Origin: Azorinus chamasolen
Taxonomy: Eukaryota > Mollusca > Bivalvia > Cardiida > Solecurtidae
Direction of reading: 5' to 3'
NCBI GenBank assembly: GCA_963576725.1
Contig: OY755241.1
Coordinates: 1,364,001-1,428,000 of the forward strand
DNA: 64,000 bases
A program made the position numbers and the translations under genes. Shown here piece by piece: positions 12,101 to 21,173 of the stretch (positions are counted from its first letter, which is position 1; every line of letters begins with the position of its first letter). The notes beneath the pieces were generated by a model. It worked only from the letters and a program-made list of their open reading frames with translations, was not told the DNA's origin and ran no database searches.

Positions 12101-15100
12101 TGAGGATTAAGTACATTAAACCATATTATAGGGTAAGGCCAGACATGCAGAAATTAGTCAAATTATTGGACTGTAGTAATGAAACTATTGTAATTAATTT
12201 ATGTAAATATATTAGTATGCTAATATTATACGCAACGATTTACTACTTGCATTTCCAAGAAATTAGTTTGTTTAACTCAACTATATTGATTTTGCAAGAA
12301 CAGAATAAGTAGTAGTAATTATGACTAGCTTTGACGGCTGCAAATTAAATACAGCCTTGGACATGATGTTCATTCTCCAAAGCACCTATAGTATTCATAT
12401 TCAAATATTCACTTCAAATTCATTTTCCCCTAAAACTTGTGTTGTAAATGTCTAGTAATTCATACTAAAAGATGTGATCGAGATACAACTATTTCAATCT
12501 CTACATATACATAATGTGATAATAATAATGTGATTGTATTCTGTAATGACACACTGCAGCTTATTGTGCATTTACTTACATTTCTTGCAATGTGACTCGA
12601 TTTGATTTGACAAGATGTTTTGATTTGATTGTATATGCAACGAGATACTGTATGTATTAGTTACTAATAAACTTTGTCTATCAAATTAATTGTTATTGTG
12701 TACAGAATTTGCATTCAAAACGTAAACGGTTGCTGTCAGGTGTGAGTATTTTACAGGTTCGAGGAACCGTTGGTGATCAACCCTGGAATCAGGTTTAAAA
12801 TGGAATGCCACTACAACACCACAATGCACAACAGGACACTGAAGTTTGGCCTGAACCTCGACAAGAATGAGATGTGTCTTGGATTTTTCATGTACCACCC
12901 AAAGGAGAACATGATTGCACCAAGTACTAGCCATTTACTTCATATATACGTTTTTTTACGCCTTTGCAAACAGAGTAGATCCAGATCAGACAGCTCGTAT
13001 ATATAGGAGCCGTCTGATCAGGACCTGTTCTGTTTGCTGAAATGATCTACATGTAGATATTATTGTATAGTTTCTATCCTGATAAACAATTCCACTGTTC
13101 ATTGTGCCAATTATAAAAATTCAGTTAATTAAAATTCACGATGTCATTATTTTTGTATGAATAACCATGGAGTAAACGATTATACATAAATGAATATTCA
13201 TGTGAGAAATAATGGCATCATGAATATTAATTAGATTTATTCTTATAATATCACATGGACACAGGAACTGATGGACATAGAAGAAACTGTATACAGTAAA
13301 ACCTCTCTAATGCGACCACTTAATGAATAAACGTGGCTGTCTTTATAAGCAGGGCCCCGTTTCACGAAAATTCTTAAGTACTTACTTAATACCAGGCTTA
13401 ACTTTTTAAGGGTATTACATTTGCATATAGAGAAGATAGGTGAAATTATTTTATCTGAACACAATCTTTAGAGACATTCAGTTATATTTTTAAATAGAAA
13501 ACGACGGTTTTTGCATGAAATATTTAATTAAACCCAAAATTAATTTGGTAAAATTCTTAAATATTGTTTTTGATTTAGATCACCCTCAGTTAGTATAAAA
13601 TACAATATTTATTTATAAAATGATAATGTAGCAAGCCTTTGACCCCTTTGTGTCACAATAAACACCAAACTATGAAAAGTTATGTTCTTGTGTAATTTTT
13701 AAATAGCAGGCTTAGCTAATTAATAACTTAAGAATGTTCGTGAAACTGGGGCCAGGTGGTTGCTTAATGCAGGACGAAAGTAATGCAGAAAGCTCCTACG
13801 GGAGCTTTCTGCGTAACTTTTGTCCTGTATTAAGCTACCACCTGCCTTTGCCACTGTAGATTATGTCCCTTTTTGCTGGTCGCATTAGATGGGTTTTACT
13901 GTATTCAGATTTATATATCATAAGAAACAGAGCAGATCCTGATCACACACAGTTCCTACAGGAACTGTTTGATACCGATCTAATTTATTTGCAAAGGTCA
14001 AGAAAGGCGTATCCATAGGGTAAAGGGTTAATAAAGGGATAAACAACAGTGACTAAAAGGAAGTCCTGAAAGTTGGTGGTAACTCTAGGCAAGACGAAAG
14101 TTATGCAGAAAGTTCCGTATCCATATCCTATAGGAGCCGTCTGATCAGGGTCTGCCCTGTTTGCTAATGAATTTGAAAGATCTATTTATTTACTTTCCAA
14201 ATTGACTGCAGTTTATTTTCCACTTTCCGTATTTCGTTACAACTGTTTGTCCATTAATATTCAGTAGGTATTAACATTTCGAATAAACATAGAACAGGGA
14301 AAGGGTTACATGGCAATCATCTGGACCCTGACGAGGTTCTATGCTGTTTGCCAGGTACTGTAGGGCGGTGGCCAGTGGATTGTGTATAAAACCTCTACCT
14401 GATGAATATCCATGTAAGAAATAATAACATCGTGAATGTTTATCAGCTGAAAGTTTATAAAGCTATTTGAACACATGGCGAGAACTGTAGAAATAGATCT
14501 GTATAATTCAATAAGCTAACATACCAAACCTTGATCAGACAGCTCCTGTAGAAACTGTCTGATCTGGATATACCGATCTACTCAATTTGCAAATCAAAAG
14601 TAGTCTCGTCTCTATCAAGGATTAAACCCTTTTCTTCCATTCTGTTCTGGTTCTACTCTGTTTGCTAAGGCGTAGTTATAGAATAAAGTTCTAACTGATA
14701 CATGGTAGTTAAGAAAACCATAGAGACCACTACCGTTTGTGTCACTTAAAGTTTTGGTATCATTTCCATGTCACCTTTCTATGTCAGTCATACATGTATG
14801 TCTGTCACGCGTTTTGCATGATGGCATTTTCTTCATACTTCTGCCAGAAGGTGACACACGTGTCCCTTTGAACACTCTTGTGTTATTATTTTGATTTCTT
14901 TAAAATATTCATTTCTTTCTCATTCTGAAATAGTCAAGTGTGCAAAACCACTAACCAGTTAACCCTTTACTCCATGAATACGCCCTTTTACGTCTTTGCA
15001 AACAGAGTAGATCCATACCAGACGGATCTTATAGGAGCCGTCTGATCAAGGTCTGCTCTGTTTGCTTATGACATACTATAGATATGAGTATACGGGTTCT

Positions 15101-17036
15101 GCCATGGGCTACACTTCCTGTGTTTATGTGTCAGTATAAAAAAAACCAACTAATTAATATTCATGGAGTCATTATTTCGTACATGAATAGTCATGGCGGA
15201 AAGGGTTAATATGTCAACTTACGCGTGCATCGGATTCGTTCAGTCTTTTAACCTTTCCCTTCAGGTAAACGTGTTTTCACGCATTTGCATACTATACCGA
15301 GATTAGACGGCTCCTACAGGAGGTGTCTGATCAGGGTCTGCTCTGTTTGCTTATGGAATTTGAAAGATATGCTTCATTACTGTCTAAAATGGCTACATTG
15401 TCCCACCTTCCATATTTTGTTGTACGTAACTGTTTTCCTCGTGTATATTCAGTGGGTATAGAAAATTGAAGAAAAAAAATTAGAACAGGGAAATGATTAA
15501 AACAGCTTGGGTCCTAAATGAGACATCTAGTTACTCGGTGTCTGATCTGGATCCAATCTGTTTTCAAATGCAGCATTATGTTAGTAAGGTCGCGATTAGC
15601 GTGGGCTAGGTTAACCCTTTCCCTGTTGCATATTCATGTTAGAAATAATGACGTCACAAATATTAATAAGATTATTTTATAATGGCATATGAACACAGGA
15701 CATTTTGGCTCAGACAGAAGCTGTAGAATCGGATCTATATTACACTATAAGCAAACAGAGCAGACCCTGATCAGACGGCTCCTATGGGTCTACTCTGTTT
15801 GCAGATGCGTCAAAATGCGCTTACATAGAGGAAAAGTGTTAAAGCATACGGTAAACACGATTTATTTTCTGTAACAGACAATGAATAGATGTGTAGCAAC
15901 CGGAATTGTAATAAAAACCAGGAATTAATTTCAAAATGTAATAATATTCTGACGAATGGATTGCAAAAAGATGGCAAAGTTCAGACATACCGTACAATTC
16001 TGGTATTTTCTAAAATGGCTACAATGTTCTACCTTCCATACTTCATTATAACTATTTTGATCATGAATATTCAGTAGCTATTGAAATTTGGAATAAATAT
16101 AGAACAGGGAAAGGGTTAACTGTTTTAACGTTTCATAGATTCGTTATTAGCAACGAAAAAGTCAGATTCTGATGACGTCATGCTCAGGGTCCAAATCGTT
16201 TGTCCACCACATGCTAGGGGTTACTATCTGTTATTATTTCCAGCTTGCAGGTCCACGGGTGGCCTTGACACTTGCGACCTAGCGAATGCTGTCATTAGGG
16301 GATGTGACATGACCAAGATGAACTTCAAGCAAGTGTTTTTTTTGTTTCTTGCAAACTGTATAAAGTTGAATATTTAACCTTATTAAGGCTTAAATTTGAT
16401 GAATATTCATATAAGAACAGTGACGTTATGAAAATTATTTTTCTGAAAGTTTATAGTTGCATAGAAATAAAACCGTGTTACCAGTTTTATGATAACATAA
16501 AAACTATTTGTTCTTGATTCGGGGTATTTTTATATAAACTATCGACTCAGATAACCATAAAACACAAACCATTGGTTTTGCCTAGTCTTGTCATCGAGCC
16601 CATCGCTGAGGTGTATGCGAGAGTAACGAACGACAACTCTACACGGAGATTGATACTATATGACACTTTCTAAAATGTTTCAATTATCTCCCTTTGCAGT
16701 GACCCAGACAACGTACCCCACTACTCAGTTGTGCAGGACTACTGTTCGGTGGAATTCTGTCTAAAGGAATGTATGACCTTGTTGAGGGAGGTCGGGCGAC
16801 ACCCATGCTACTCTGGGAGCGTACGAGACCACAATATGGGTTTCATCAACAAGGCCGCAAATCCGACAGAGAGGGACAACATTCTGAGCTTTTGGCTCAA
16901 GATGAAATCATGTGACCACGAATTTGGAATGGAAAGGGCGCCGGACATGACGGGTGCTGCCACCAAACCGTTCATCCAATCAGTTGTACCTATATCTGTA
17001 ATTCTGTCACTTGCAATAACCAAATTAATTAAATAG
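2991..17036 (+). CDS. Gene A: DBH/MOXD-like copper monooxygenase, 3' part (six exons)
   Basis: Spliced model join(2991..3154, 3864..4104, 9169..9265, 12757..12923, 16244..16328, 16700..17036); phases join to 362 residues plus stop. Seen: EIHLLNAGD (equivalent to the third CuH ligand, His172 in rat PHM), NHMHHSG (His-x-His of the CuM site, PHM His242/His244), NEMCLGFFMYHP (Met ligand, PHM Met314), several Cys, and a hydrophobic C-terminus SVVPISVILSLAITKLIK. The family hydroxylates small substrates with ascorbate and two coppers in secretory compartments or outside the cell; the substrate here cannot be predicted. Exons for the temptin domain and first copper site, present in gene B, would lie left of the window. 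All introns are GT-AG except the last (GC-AG). Intact, with no frameshift. Confidence 0.85.
3155..3863 (+). other. Gene A intron with purine-rich tract
   Basis: 3424-3525 is clearly similar to 50450-50550 in the gene B intron. 3570-3825 is a GA-rich, almost pyrimidine-free strand, matched by the (GA)n region of gene B. Confidence 0.6.
3864..4104 (+). CDS. Gene A exon (CuH His and CuM HxH)
   Basis: 241 bp, acceptor GGATACAG, donor AGCG|GTAGGT. Encodes IHLLNAGDA..., FFLTPNRRTYDVSVF, IPPGEEDYVLNGGC, and FNHMHHSG. The pattern matches the DBH/PHM stretch from the third CuH histidine to the HxH pair of the CuM site. Same length and phase as 50968-51208. Confidence 0.88.
4361..4430. repeat. Long hairpin
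   Basis: AATGAGTCTTTTTAAAACGA pairs with TCGTTTTAAAAAGACTCATT across a short AG-rich loop. Family not recognised. The surrounding 4140-5560 of this intron has no other assignable feature. Confidence 0.6.
5600..6062. repeat. 51-bp minisatellite block
   Basis: About nine units of roughly 51 bp containing CATCTAGAGG, CCATTCTTTGTCATGTA and ACACAGCATACGTACTTG. Because the unit is a multiple of 3, long frames stay open on both strands; these are not genes. Confidence 0.88.
6460..6997. repeat. Minisatellite block, variant units
   Basis: Same satellite with units of about 58-60 bp: TTACTTGGTGTAACATCT, AGGGGTTACATTCTTTGCC, ATGTATACATGCAGCATAC. Units degrade toward 6990. 6063-6459 between the blocks contains degenerate units and unassigned sequence. 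Confidence 0.8.
7000..7471. mobile_element. TA-target inverted-repeat element inside the minisatellite
   Basis: Flanked by TA at 6998-6999 and 7472-7473. Ends GAAATTGCGATTCAGGACAA and, on the opposite strand, GAAATTGCCATTCAGGACAA; similarity continues about 75 bp inward through TGCGATCGCAA. The interior has about 2.5 copies of an 84-bp repeat. No coding capacity. Confidence 0.65.
7474..7625. repeat. Minisatellite block resumed
   Basis: Degenerate units (ATGTATACATGCAGTATAC, GGGGTTACATTCTTTAT) continuing the array interrupted by 7000-7471. Confidence 0.65.
7626..8217 (+). mobile_element. Unrecognised insertion with short ORF, polyA signal and terminal hairpin
   Basis: Breaks the minisatellite. 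A 27-codon ORF at 7879-7962 reads MSRYATISKEDL...DSEKD and stops. The style vaguely resembles the N-terminus of Crypton/DUF3504-type proteins, but this is weak. GAATAAATC at about 8047-8056 could be a polyA signal. 8095-8212 is a palindrome (ATAAATATCACATCCTATTG against CATAGGATATGATATTTAT). Confidence 0.4.
8218..8745. repeat. Minisatellite block, about 58-bp and dimeric units
   Basis: A dimer of GGTGTAACATCTAGGGGTTA and GGTGTGACATCTAGAGGTTA units repeats about three times, with ATATACAGTATAATTA alternating with ACATGCAGTATACAAA. A local homogenised higher-order repeat. Confidence 0.85.
8745..9168. repeat. Imperfect 290-bp duplication plus LINE 3' tail
   Basis: CAAATACTACAATAG...GTCTAGTACATT (8745-8905) recurs at 9060-9150. 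Between them 8955-9035 holds ATACAAGATACAAGAATCTT then TATTTTGAGTCGG, the minus-strand 3' end of a non-LTR element with a (CTTGTAT)n tail, also seen at 26792-26880. The flanking unit recurs in gene B at 54715-54900. Confidence 0.55.
9169..9265 (+). CDS. Gene A exon (C-terminal copper domain)
   Basis: 97 bp, acceptor ACTCCAG, donor CACAG|GTATGC. Encodes SAGVSQWIENERQVNYIAYD...YH, beta-strand-like sequence between the HxH pair and the Met ligand. Same length and phase as 55314-55410. Confidence 0.82.
9749..9985. mobile_element. TTAA MITE family P5
   Basis: Flanked by TTAA (9745-9748, 9986-9989); ends CCCTTTCGCCGCC and GGCGCCGAAAGGG. Perfect hairpin CGCCGCCTTTTCAAGGCGGC with GATCAGACG/CGTCTGATC arms. 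Just left (9615-9735) is a further GATCAGGATC-type arm fragment. Confidence 0.75.
10017..10160. mobile_element. TA-type MITE M1, damaged
   Basis: ACCCCTCTAATGCGACCAC appears twice in tandem, followed by GCAGAAAGCTCCTAGAGC and TGTCCTGCATTAAGCTACC. The hairpin is collapsed at the core and the right end is missing. Confidence 0.5.
10170..11518. pseudogene. Degraded PIF/Harbinger-type DNA transposon
   Basis: Plus strand: a 67-codon ORF at 10375-10578 (MASDTTAKRNRKKN...). Then, out of frame at about 10805-10870, comes AAWTAVTEAVNAISLVG, which resembles the Myb/SANT-like protein of Harbinger elements. Minus strand, 11280-11518: FKATRATVERCIGVLKR, then with one frameshift CRIITACLVLHN, the C-terminal signature of Harbinger transposase. 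The region 10660-10760 is repeated in inverted orientation at 10915-11000, and LINE-related sequence cuts the transposase at about 11518. Not functional. Confidence 0.6.
11519..12030. repeat. Interspersed repeat with (CCGT)n and a 155-bp tandem pair
   Basis: CCACCACCTGTGGTGAGGGG, then GGAATCACTTTGTCCGTC and (CCGT)n at 11567-11586, then two copies of TTACTTTTCAGAAGC ... ATATATGGATAGAGGGTGA. A dispersed molluscan-type repeat of unknown class, inserted in the Harbinger relic. Confidence 0.5.
12031..12690 (+). mobile_element. 3' fragment of a non-LTR retrotransposon
   Basis: In plus orientation encodes RIKYIKPYYRVRPDMQKLV, then LCKYI, which aligns with the end of the LINE at 20597-23512 (RKVYLKKYYYVRPSMYKFI). 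Followed by a 3' UTR-like region and AATAAAC at about 12667. Confidence 0.6.
12757..12923 (+). CDS. Gene A exon (Met-ligand region)
   Basis: 167 bp, acceptor ATTTTACAG. Encodes FEEPLVINPG, MECHYNTT and NEMCLGFFMYHPKEN. NEMC aligns with the DEMC/NEMC motif whose Met ligates CuM in PHM. The donor CCAA|GTACTA is weaker than the paralogue's CCAG|GTACAT but gives the same length and phase as 56323-56489. Confidence 0.82.
12935..13178. mobile_element. TTAA MITE P1, eroded ends
   Basis: TTACTTCATATATACG, GCAAACAGAGTAGATCC, a hairpin around CTCGTATATATAGGAGC, and ATGAATAACCATGGAGTAAA. Terminal TTAA mutated. Confidence 0.55.
13294..13901. mobile_element. TA MITE M1 nested in P1 and itself interrupted
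   Basis: CAGTAAAACCTCTCTAATGC ... GGGTTTTACTG with TA at 13292-13293 and 13902-13903. Contains the core AAGCTCCTACGGGAGCTT. Interrupted by 13353-13753. Confidence 0.8.
13353..13753. mobile_element. GGCCCC-ended DNA element nested in M1
   Basis: 401 bp; ends GGCCCCGTTTCACGAA and, reversed, GGCCCCAGTTTCACGAA, flanked by AG on both sides (2-bp target). Removing it restores the M1 consensus AAGCAGGTGG. Resembles ISL2EU/Harbinger-like MITEs by ends. Confidence 0.7.
14075..14308. mobile_element. Chimeric MITE: M1 left half joined to P2 right half
   Basis: 14090-14115 reads GCAAGACGAAAGTTATGCAG then AAAGTTCC (M1). From about 14123 the sequence is CCTATAGGAGCCGTCTGATC and continues as P2 to ACAGGGAAAGGGTTA. 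The joint falls within the hairpin core. Confidence 0.65.
14395..14700. mobile_element. TTAA MITE P1 fragments
   Basis: GATGAATATCCATGTAAG, CAGACAGCTCCTGTAGAAAC, GATCTACTCAATTTGC; a second partial right arm GGTTCTACTCTGTTTGC occurs at 14648. The same arrangement, with the sequence to 14870, is paralogous to 59740-59990. Confidence 0.5.
14963..15205. mobile_element. TTAA MITE P1
   Basis: Flanked by TTAA (14959-14962 and 15206-15209); CCCTTTACTCCATGAATACG ... CATGGCGGAAAGGG. Hairpin around GGATCTTATAGGAGCC. Confidence 0.82.
15252..15496. mobile_element. TTAA MITE P2
   Basis: TTAA at 15248-15251 and 15497-15500; CCTTTCCCTTCAGGTAAACG ... TAGAACAGGGAAATGA. Core GGCTCCTACAGGAGGTG. Confidence 0.78.
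15615..15838. mobile_element. TTAA MITE P2-like
   Basis: TTAA at 15611-15614 and 15839-15842; CCCTTTCCCTGTTGCAT ... TAGAGGAAAAGTG. The right hairpin arm is shortened (CGGCTCCTATGGGTCTACTC). Confidence 0.75.
15900..16118. mobile_element. P2 right-half remnant
   Basis: CTAAAATGGCTACAATGTTC, GAATATTCAGTAGCTATTG and GAACAGGGAAAGGGTTAA without a matching left end. Confidence 0.5.
16244..16328 (+). CDS. Gene A exon with GC donor
   Basis: 85 bp, acceptor ATTTCCAG, encodes CRSTGGLDTCDLANAVIRGC then DMTKMNF. The first Cys matches the conserved Cys after the YYP motif in DBH/PHM. The frame requires exit at AA|GCAAGT, a GC-AG intron. The paralogue exits at AG|GCAAGT. Confidence 0.8.
16329..16699 (+). 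other. GC-AG intron of gene A
   Basis: Begins GCAAGTG and ends CTTTGCAG. The downstream frame (NF|DPDNV) requires this donor. Inside are a partial TTAA MITE (from about 16380) and otherwise unassigned sequence. Confidence 0.72.
16700..17036 (+). CDS. Gene A terminal exon
   Basis: 337 bp to the TAG stop; acceptor CCCTTTGCAG. Encodes DPDNVPHYSVVQDYCSVEFC, five further Cys, and a hydrophobic end SVVPISVILSLAITKLIK that could be a GPI-attachment signal or membrane anchor (inference). A possible AATAAA signal lies at 17260-17265, inside an old MITE. Confidence 0.83.
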
Positions 17037-17300
17037 TTTTCTACCAAGACTTGTACTTTTGATCAGCAGTACTAGAGCGGAAATGTGCTGAGAACTAATG
17101 TTGCATCATAAAAAATTATAAAATTATGTGCAATAACACACTTAACCATGACAGTTACTGCATAATCATATATGTATTATTTCATAACAAAACACAGCAG
17201 CCGTCTGGTCTGGGTCTACTCTGTTTGCAAAGGCTTATTTATGGAGTATGAACTGATATAATAAACTCGCTAATAGTAAGGATTATGTCATGAACATCAT
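17037..17300. other. 3' flank of gene A with shared P1 remnant
   Basis: 17040-17250 is similar to 60846-61060. Both hold GCCGTCTGGTCT and GGTCTAC plus a GCAAAGGC end of a P1 MITE, so that insertion predates the duplication. A possible polyA signal lies at 17260-17265. Confidence 0.6.
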
Positions 17301-18540
17301 TTCATGAGTGATTACTTCAAGACATTTTCACACAGTTGTAGGAAAATTGAATCATTTCATAGAATTTTATAATTTATTTGTATATCAGATAAAATGTCAT
17401 GGTAAATTCAAAGATAAAAAGAAACGTTTATGTCGACGAGTTAGATTGTTTTGTAAAATGGCAGTTTCCATAGTAACTGTGCCTTGCCATGCGTAAGGGA
17501 TAGATATTCTACACTATGTACAGTAACCAAGTGCTGATCCAAGATTTCAGATTGGGGATGGGGGCGTAGATTTTTAATTTTGATGACATCACTGTAGTAT
17601 GTGTGTAATACATGTTAAAAAAGAGCGTAATTGGGTGAGGGAAATAAAAAACTCAGATTAAATCATTGTTTTATTGATTTTTATTAGCTCTAGATCTAAA
17701 ACATTACTCAAAAAAAGTTCGGGCACTTTTTATTTAATGATGGGGGGAGGGGGGGGGGGGGGGGGGGGGGGCTGGTAACTATAATTTACAATTTTGAAGG
17801 TCTATGGATGCCGGTTCGAATCTTACCAATGCCTTGGATATGTTTTATTAGTATTTGTTTAGAAATAGGAGTTATTTTTGTTCATTTATTTTATTTCACT
17901 GTACTTAAGAGTTTAAGAGTGTTATATATTTTTATTATACTTAAGAGTGTTATTTATATATACACATGTTTTCTTTTCTTTTTTATTTCTTTCTAATGTT
18001 TTCATTTACATAAAATCACAAAAAGATAGCACTCATCTAGATTCGAACCCACAACCTTCAGTTTTCAAAGCTCTTTTTGATATTCAGTTTGTTAAATCTC
18101 GTATCATGTTATATGTATACAGAGCAGCCACTGATCAGACAACCCCAACAGTTGTCTATCAGGTATAGACAAGGGTTATAAAGCGACTTTTTAAACAGTG
18201 TCCACCAGTGTAGTTATAATGCGTCAAGGAGAGGATCCCAATAAGCATGTTGCTTCCGATCCAATCCGTAATATATATCTAGTGATATGTGGATTTATGT
18301 ACATTTATGAAATAAAATATGTTTAAACTAATAAGAGTCAGCACTGTTTGTTAGTGTACAGAACTCCATTGACTCTAATGCATGAGTATCGGCTACGATC
18401 AGACGCAGTTCTCAAACACAGGAAGTAATCTGACCCTACACTGTTCGCGGCATATGAGTGTTATCTATGTATGTGACACATTGTTATTGCAGTTACATGT
18501 CTATTGTTTTAAATGTCGCTCTGATTATGTAAGTAGGTGA
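17300..18540. other. Unassigned intergenic DNA
   Basis: No gene or clear mobile element. Contains a G-run near 17745-17770 and AT-rich repeats at 17880-17960. The GGTTCGAATCT-like B-box motifs at 17814 and 18036 lack a tRNA fold. Confidence 0.5.
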
Positions 18541-19015
18541 TTGGCTATTGCAGGACGCATGCTCCTAGAGGAGCATTCTGCATTACTTTCATCTACATTA
18601 ACCTATTGCCTGTTATTCTTTCAACCCAGAATTAGACTTAATATAAGTTATGCCGTCACACAGTGTCTTTGTCTTGTGTTTTCGATGCGTTTCAATGAGA
18701 GCTGCGACATATTTTGGCCATATGCTTCTGGTATTGTTTGACTTTTGTGTTGTATACCCTGCCTGATTTCTGTTCTATTTTTGTATTTAGTGGTCACAGG
18801 TTTTACTGTAGTGTTATAATCCAACTTGAAAGTAGTTTCAGTATATTCGAACACTCAAATATGTATTATTATTGATAGTTAGACAAGTGGCAGCTTAATG
18901 CAGAGTGAAAGTCATATAGAAAGCTCCTAAATGTATTTCATCCTACAATAAGCAGCCACCTGTCTATAAAGGCATCAATTCTTCATTACTAAAGTATCGA
19001 GTATTTTACTGTATT
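18541..19015. mobile_element. Two degraded TA MITEs (M1- and M3-like)
   Basis: ATGCTCCTAGAGGAGCATTC then CATTACTTTCATC at 18557-18595, and GCAGCTTAATGCAGAGTGAA ... ATTTTACTGTA at 18888-19012. Hairpins are incomplete. 19016-19440 shows nothing recognisable. Confidence 0.45.
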
Positions 19016-19454
19016 TCTATATGATTTATTTTCACTATGCACCATTCCAACTTGATATGCCTCTTATATTCTACACAGCAAATAATATACAATATACTAT
19101 ATACTCATTTTATTATCAAATAATCTGCCTTGTGGGAGTGTCGATACAGAGTGTCGTAAATCACGGAAATGCACTGGTGCATTTTTATGCAAATGAACAG
19201 TTTGAATCCGGATGTACTACTCTGTAAAAAATGGTCGAAACAGCAGTCGGATATATTCACTTTCACTTTCTATGATACTTTTGGAGGGTTATGTGATAAA
19301 AAACCTAACTAGAGCTCGTGTCATATTATTATAGTAAACTCGTTACATAAAAACAATTTTAAATGAACACTCGTGTAAGATCCTCTGTATATTGCACACA
19401 GAAAATAAATATCCCATGTACACATATTATTCGTCTTTTTCGTTTTTAGCTCGC

Positions 19455-20205
19455 CAGTTCGCCTTCTGACCTTGACCTTGACCTACTTTTGCAAAAATCT
19501 TTAAAAGCCTATATTATTAGAACCATTAGGCCTAGAGCTTCCATACTTGGTATGACCATGCCAACATTTTTACCTTCTTGACATTGACCTTTGACCTACT
19601 ATTGCAAAATCCTTTAAACGCATATAATGATACTTCCATACTTTGCATGAATCTTTTCTGTTTTAAGACTTTTTCAACCATGTCATTTTTTTTTCCATGT
19701 GACCATGACCTTTCACCTATTTTTGCAAAATTCGTTAAGTGCCTACAACATTGGAACCAATAGACCTAGGGATTACATACCTGGTATGACCATGCTAAAA
19801 TATTTGCCCTTCTGACCTTGACCTTAACCTTTGACCTACTTTTACAAAAGTCTTTAAATGCATATAACATTTGAACCAGTAGGCCTAGGGCTTCCATACT
19901 TGGTATGTATCTTTCCTGTCTTAAGACTATCCAACCATACCGTTGTTTTTTATCATGTGACCTTGATTTATACCTTTGACCTACTTTTTGCAAAAATCTT
20001 GAAATGCCTATAATATTTGACGCGATGGGCATATGGTTTCTATAGTTGGTATGACCATGCCAACATTTTTGCCCTTCTGACATTCACCTTTGACCTACTT
20101 TTGCAAAATATTTAATTGCCTATTAAATTTGAACCAACAGACATAGGGCTTCCATACTTGGTATGTATCTTTCTTATTTTATAATCTTTTTAAGTTGCTG
20201 AAAAT
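19455..20205. repeat. Dimeric tandem repeat rich in TGACCT
   Basis: Alternating subunits (about 110 and 130-150 bp) form three dimers of about 245 bp. Each has TGACCTTGACCT or TTTGACCTACTTTTGCAAAA, GGCCTAGGGCTTCCATACTT and TGGTATGACCATGCC or TGGTATGTATCTTTC. The ORF on the reverse strand is repeat-derived. Confidence 0.8.
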
Positions 20206-20304
20206 TGGTATTTGATCGCATTTTGTTTCTGATATTGATGCAGTTAAGTTTAAATTAAAAATTGAATGATTTTTTCAATATGACACGTTTTAGACTTAAC
20301 TTTT

Positions 20305-20488
20305 AACCTTTAGCCTGCTGAGCAAATTATTTTTACAGAAATTTTCACCTACTTCCTTTTTAAAATACAAGCTATAATAAATTTGTCTAACAAAATGCAT
20401 TCAAGGTGTCAAACAGTTTTGGTTCACATCTGGACCCAAACTGCTTGCATAGGTATTCACACATCAGCCCATAGCAGGCTAAAGGTTA
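20305..20488. mobile_element. TTAA-type MITE (family P6)
   Basis: TTAACCTTTAGCCTGCTG at the left and ATAGCAGGCTAAAGGTTAA at the right. A residual GTGTCAAACAGTTTTGG / CCAAACTGCTTGC inverted pair lies inside. Confidence 0.65.
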
Positions 20489-20711
20489 AACAGGCGAGTA
20501 TCAGGTGGTTTTGACACCGTTTCTGGTTATCTCATTATATTGTTTAAAACATTAAACCATACCAAGTGTACCAGTCCTTCAGACAGCATCTCTCTGGATG
20601 ATACAACAGAACAGAACAGAACAGATTTTTATTGAATGGAAAAGTAGTAAAGTCAAGCAGGCAAAGCCACATGCAAGACGCAACCAACACCAAAACACCG
20701 ATAGACAGCAT

Positions 20712-21173
<462 letters not shown>

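Larger units (their letters stand above)
13179..14032. mobile_element. P1 MITE holding a two-level nest
   Basis: P1 left part TGAATATTCATGTGAG to GAAACTG at 13291, and right part TTCAGATTTATATATC to GGGTAAAGGGTTAA at about 14032. The uninterrupted P1 order is restored when 13294-13901 is removed. Confidence 0.65.

Noticed and set aside
17808..18060. GGTTCGAATCT B-box-like motifs suggesting tRNA genes
   Set aside because: No matching A box at the right spacing and no acceptor stem; chance or SINE residue.
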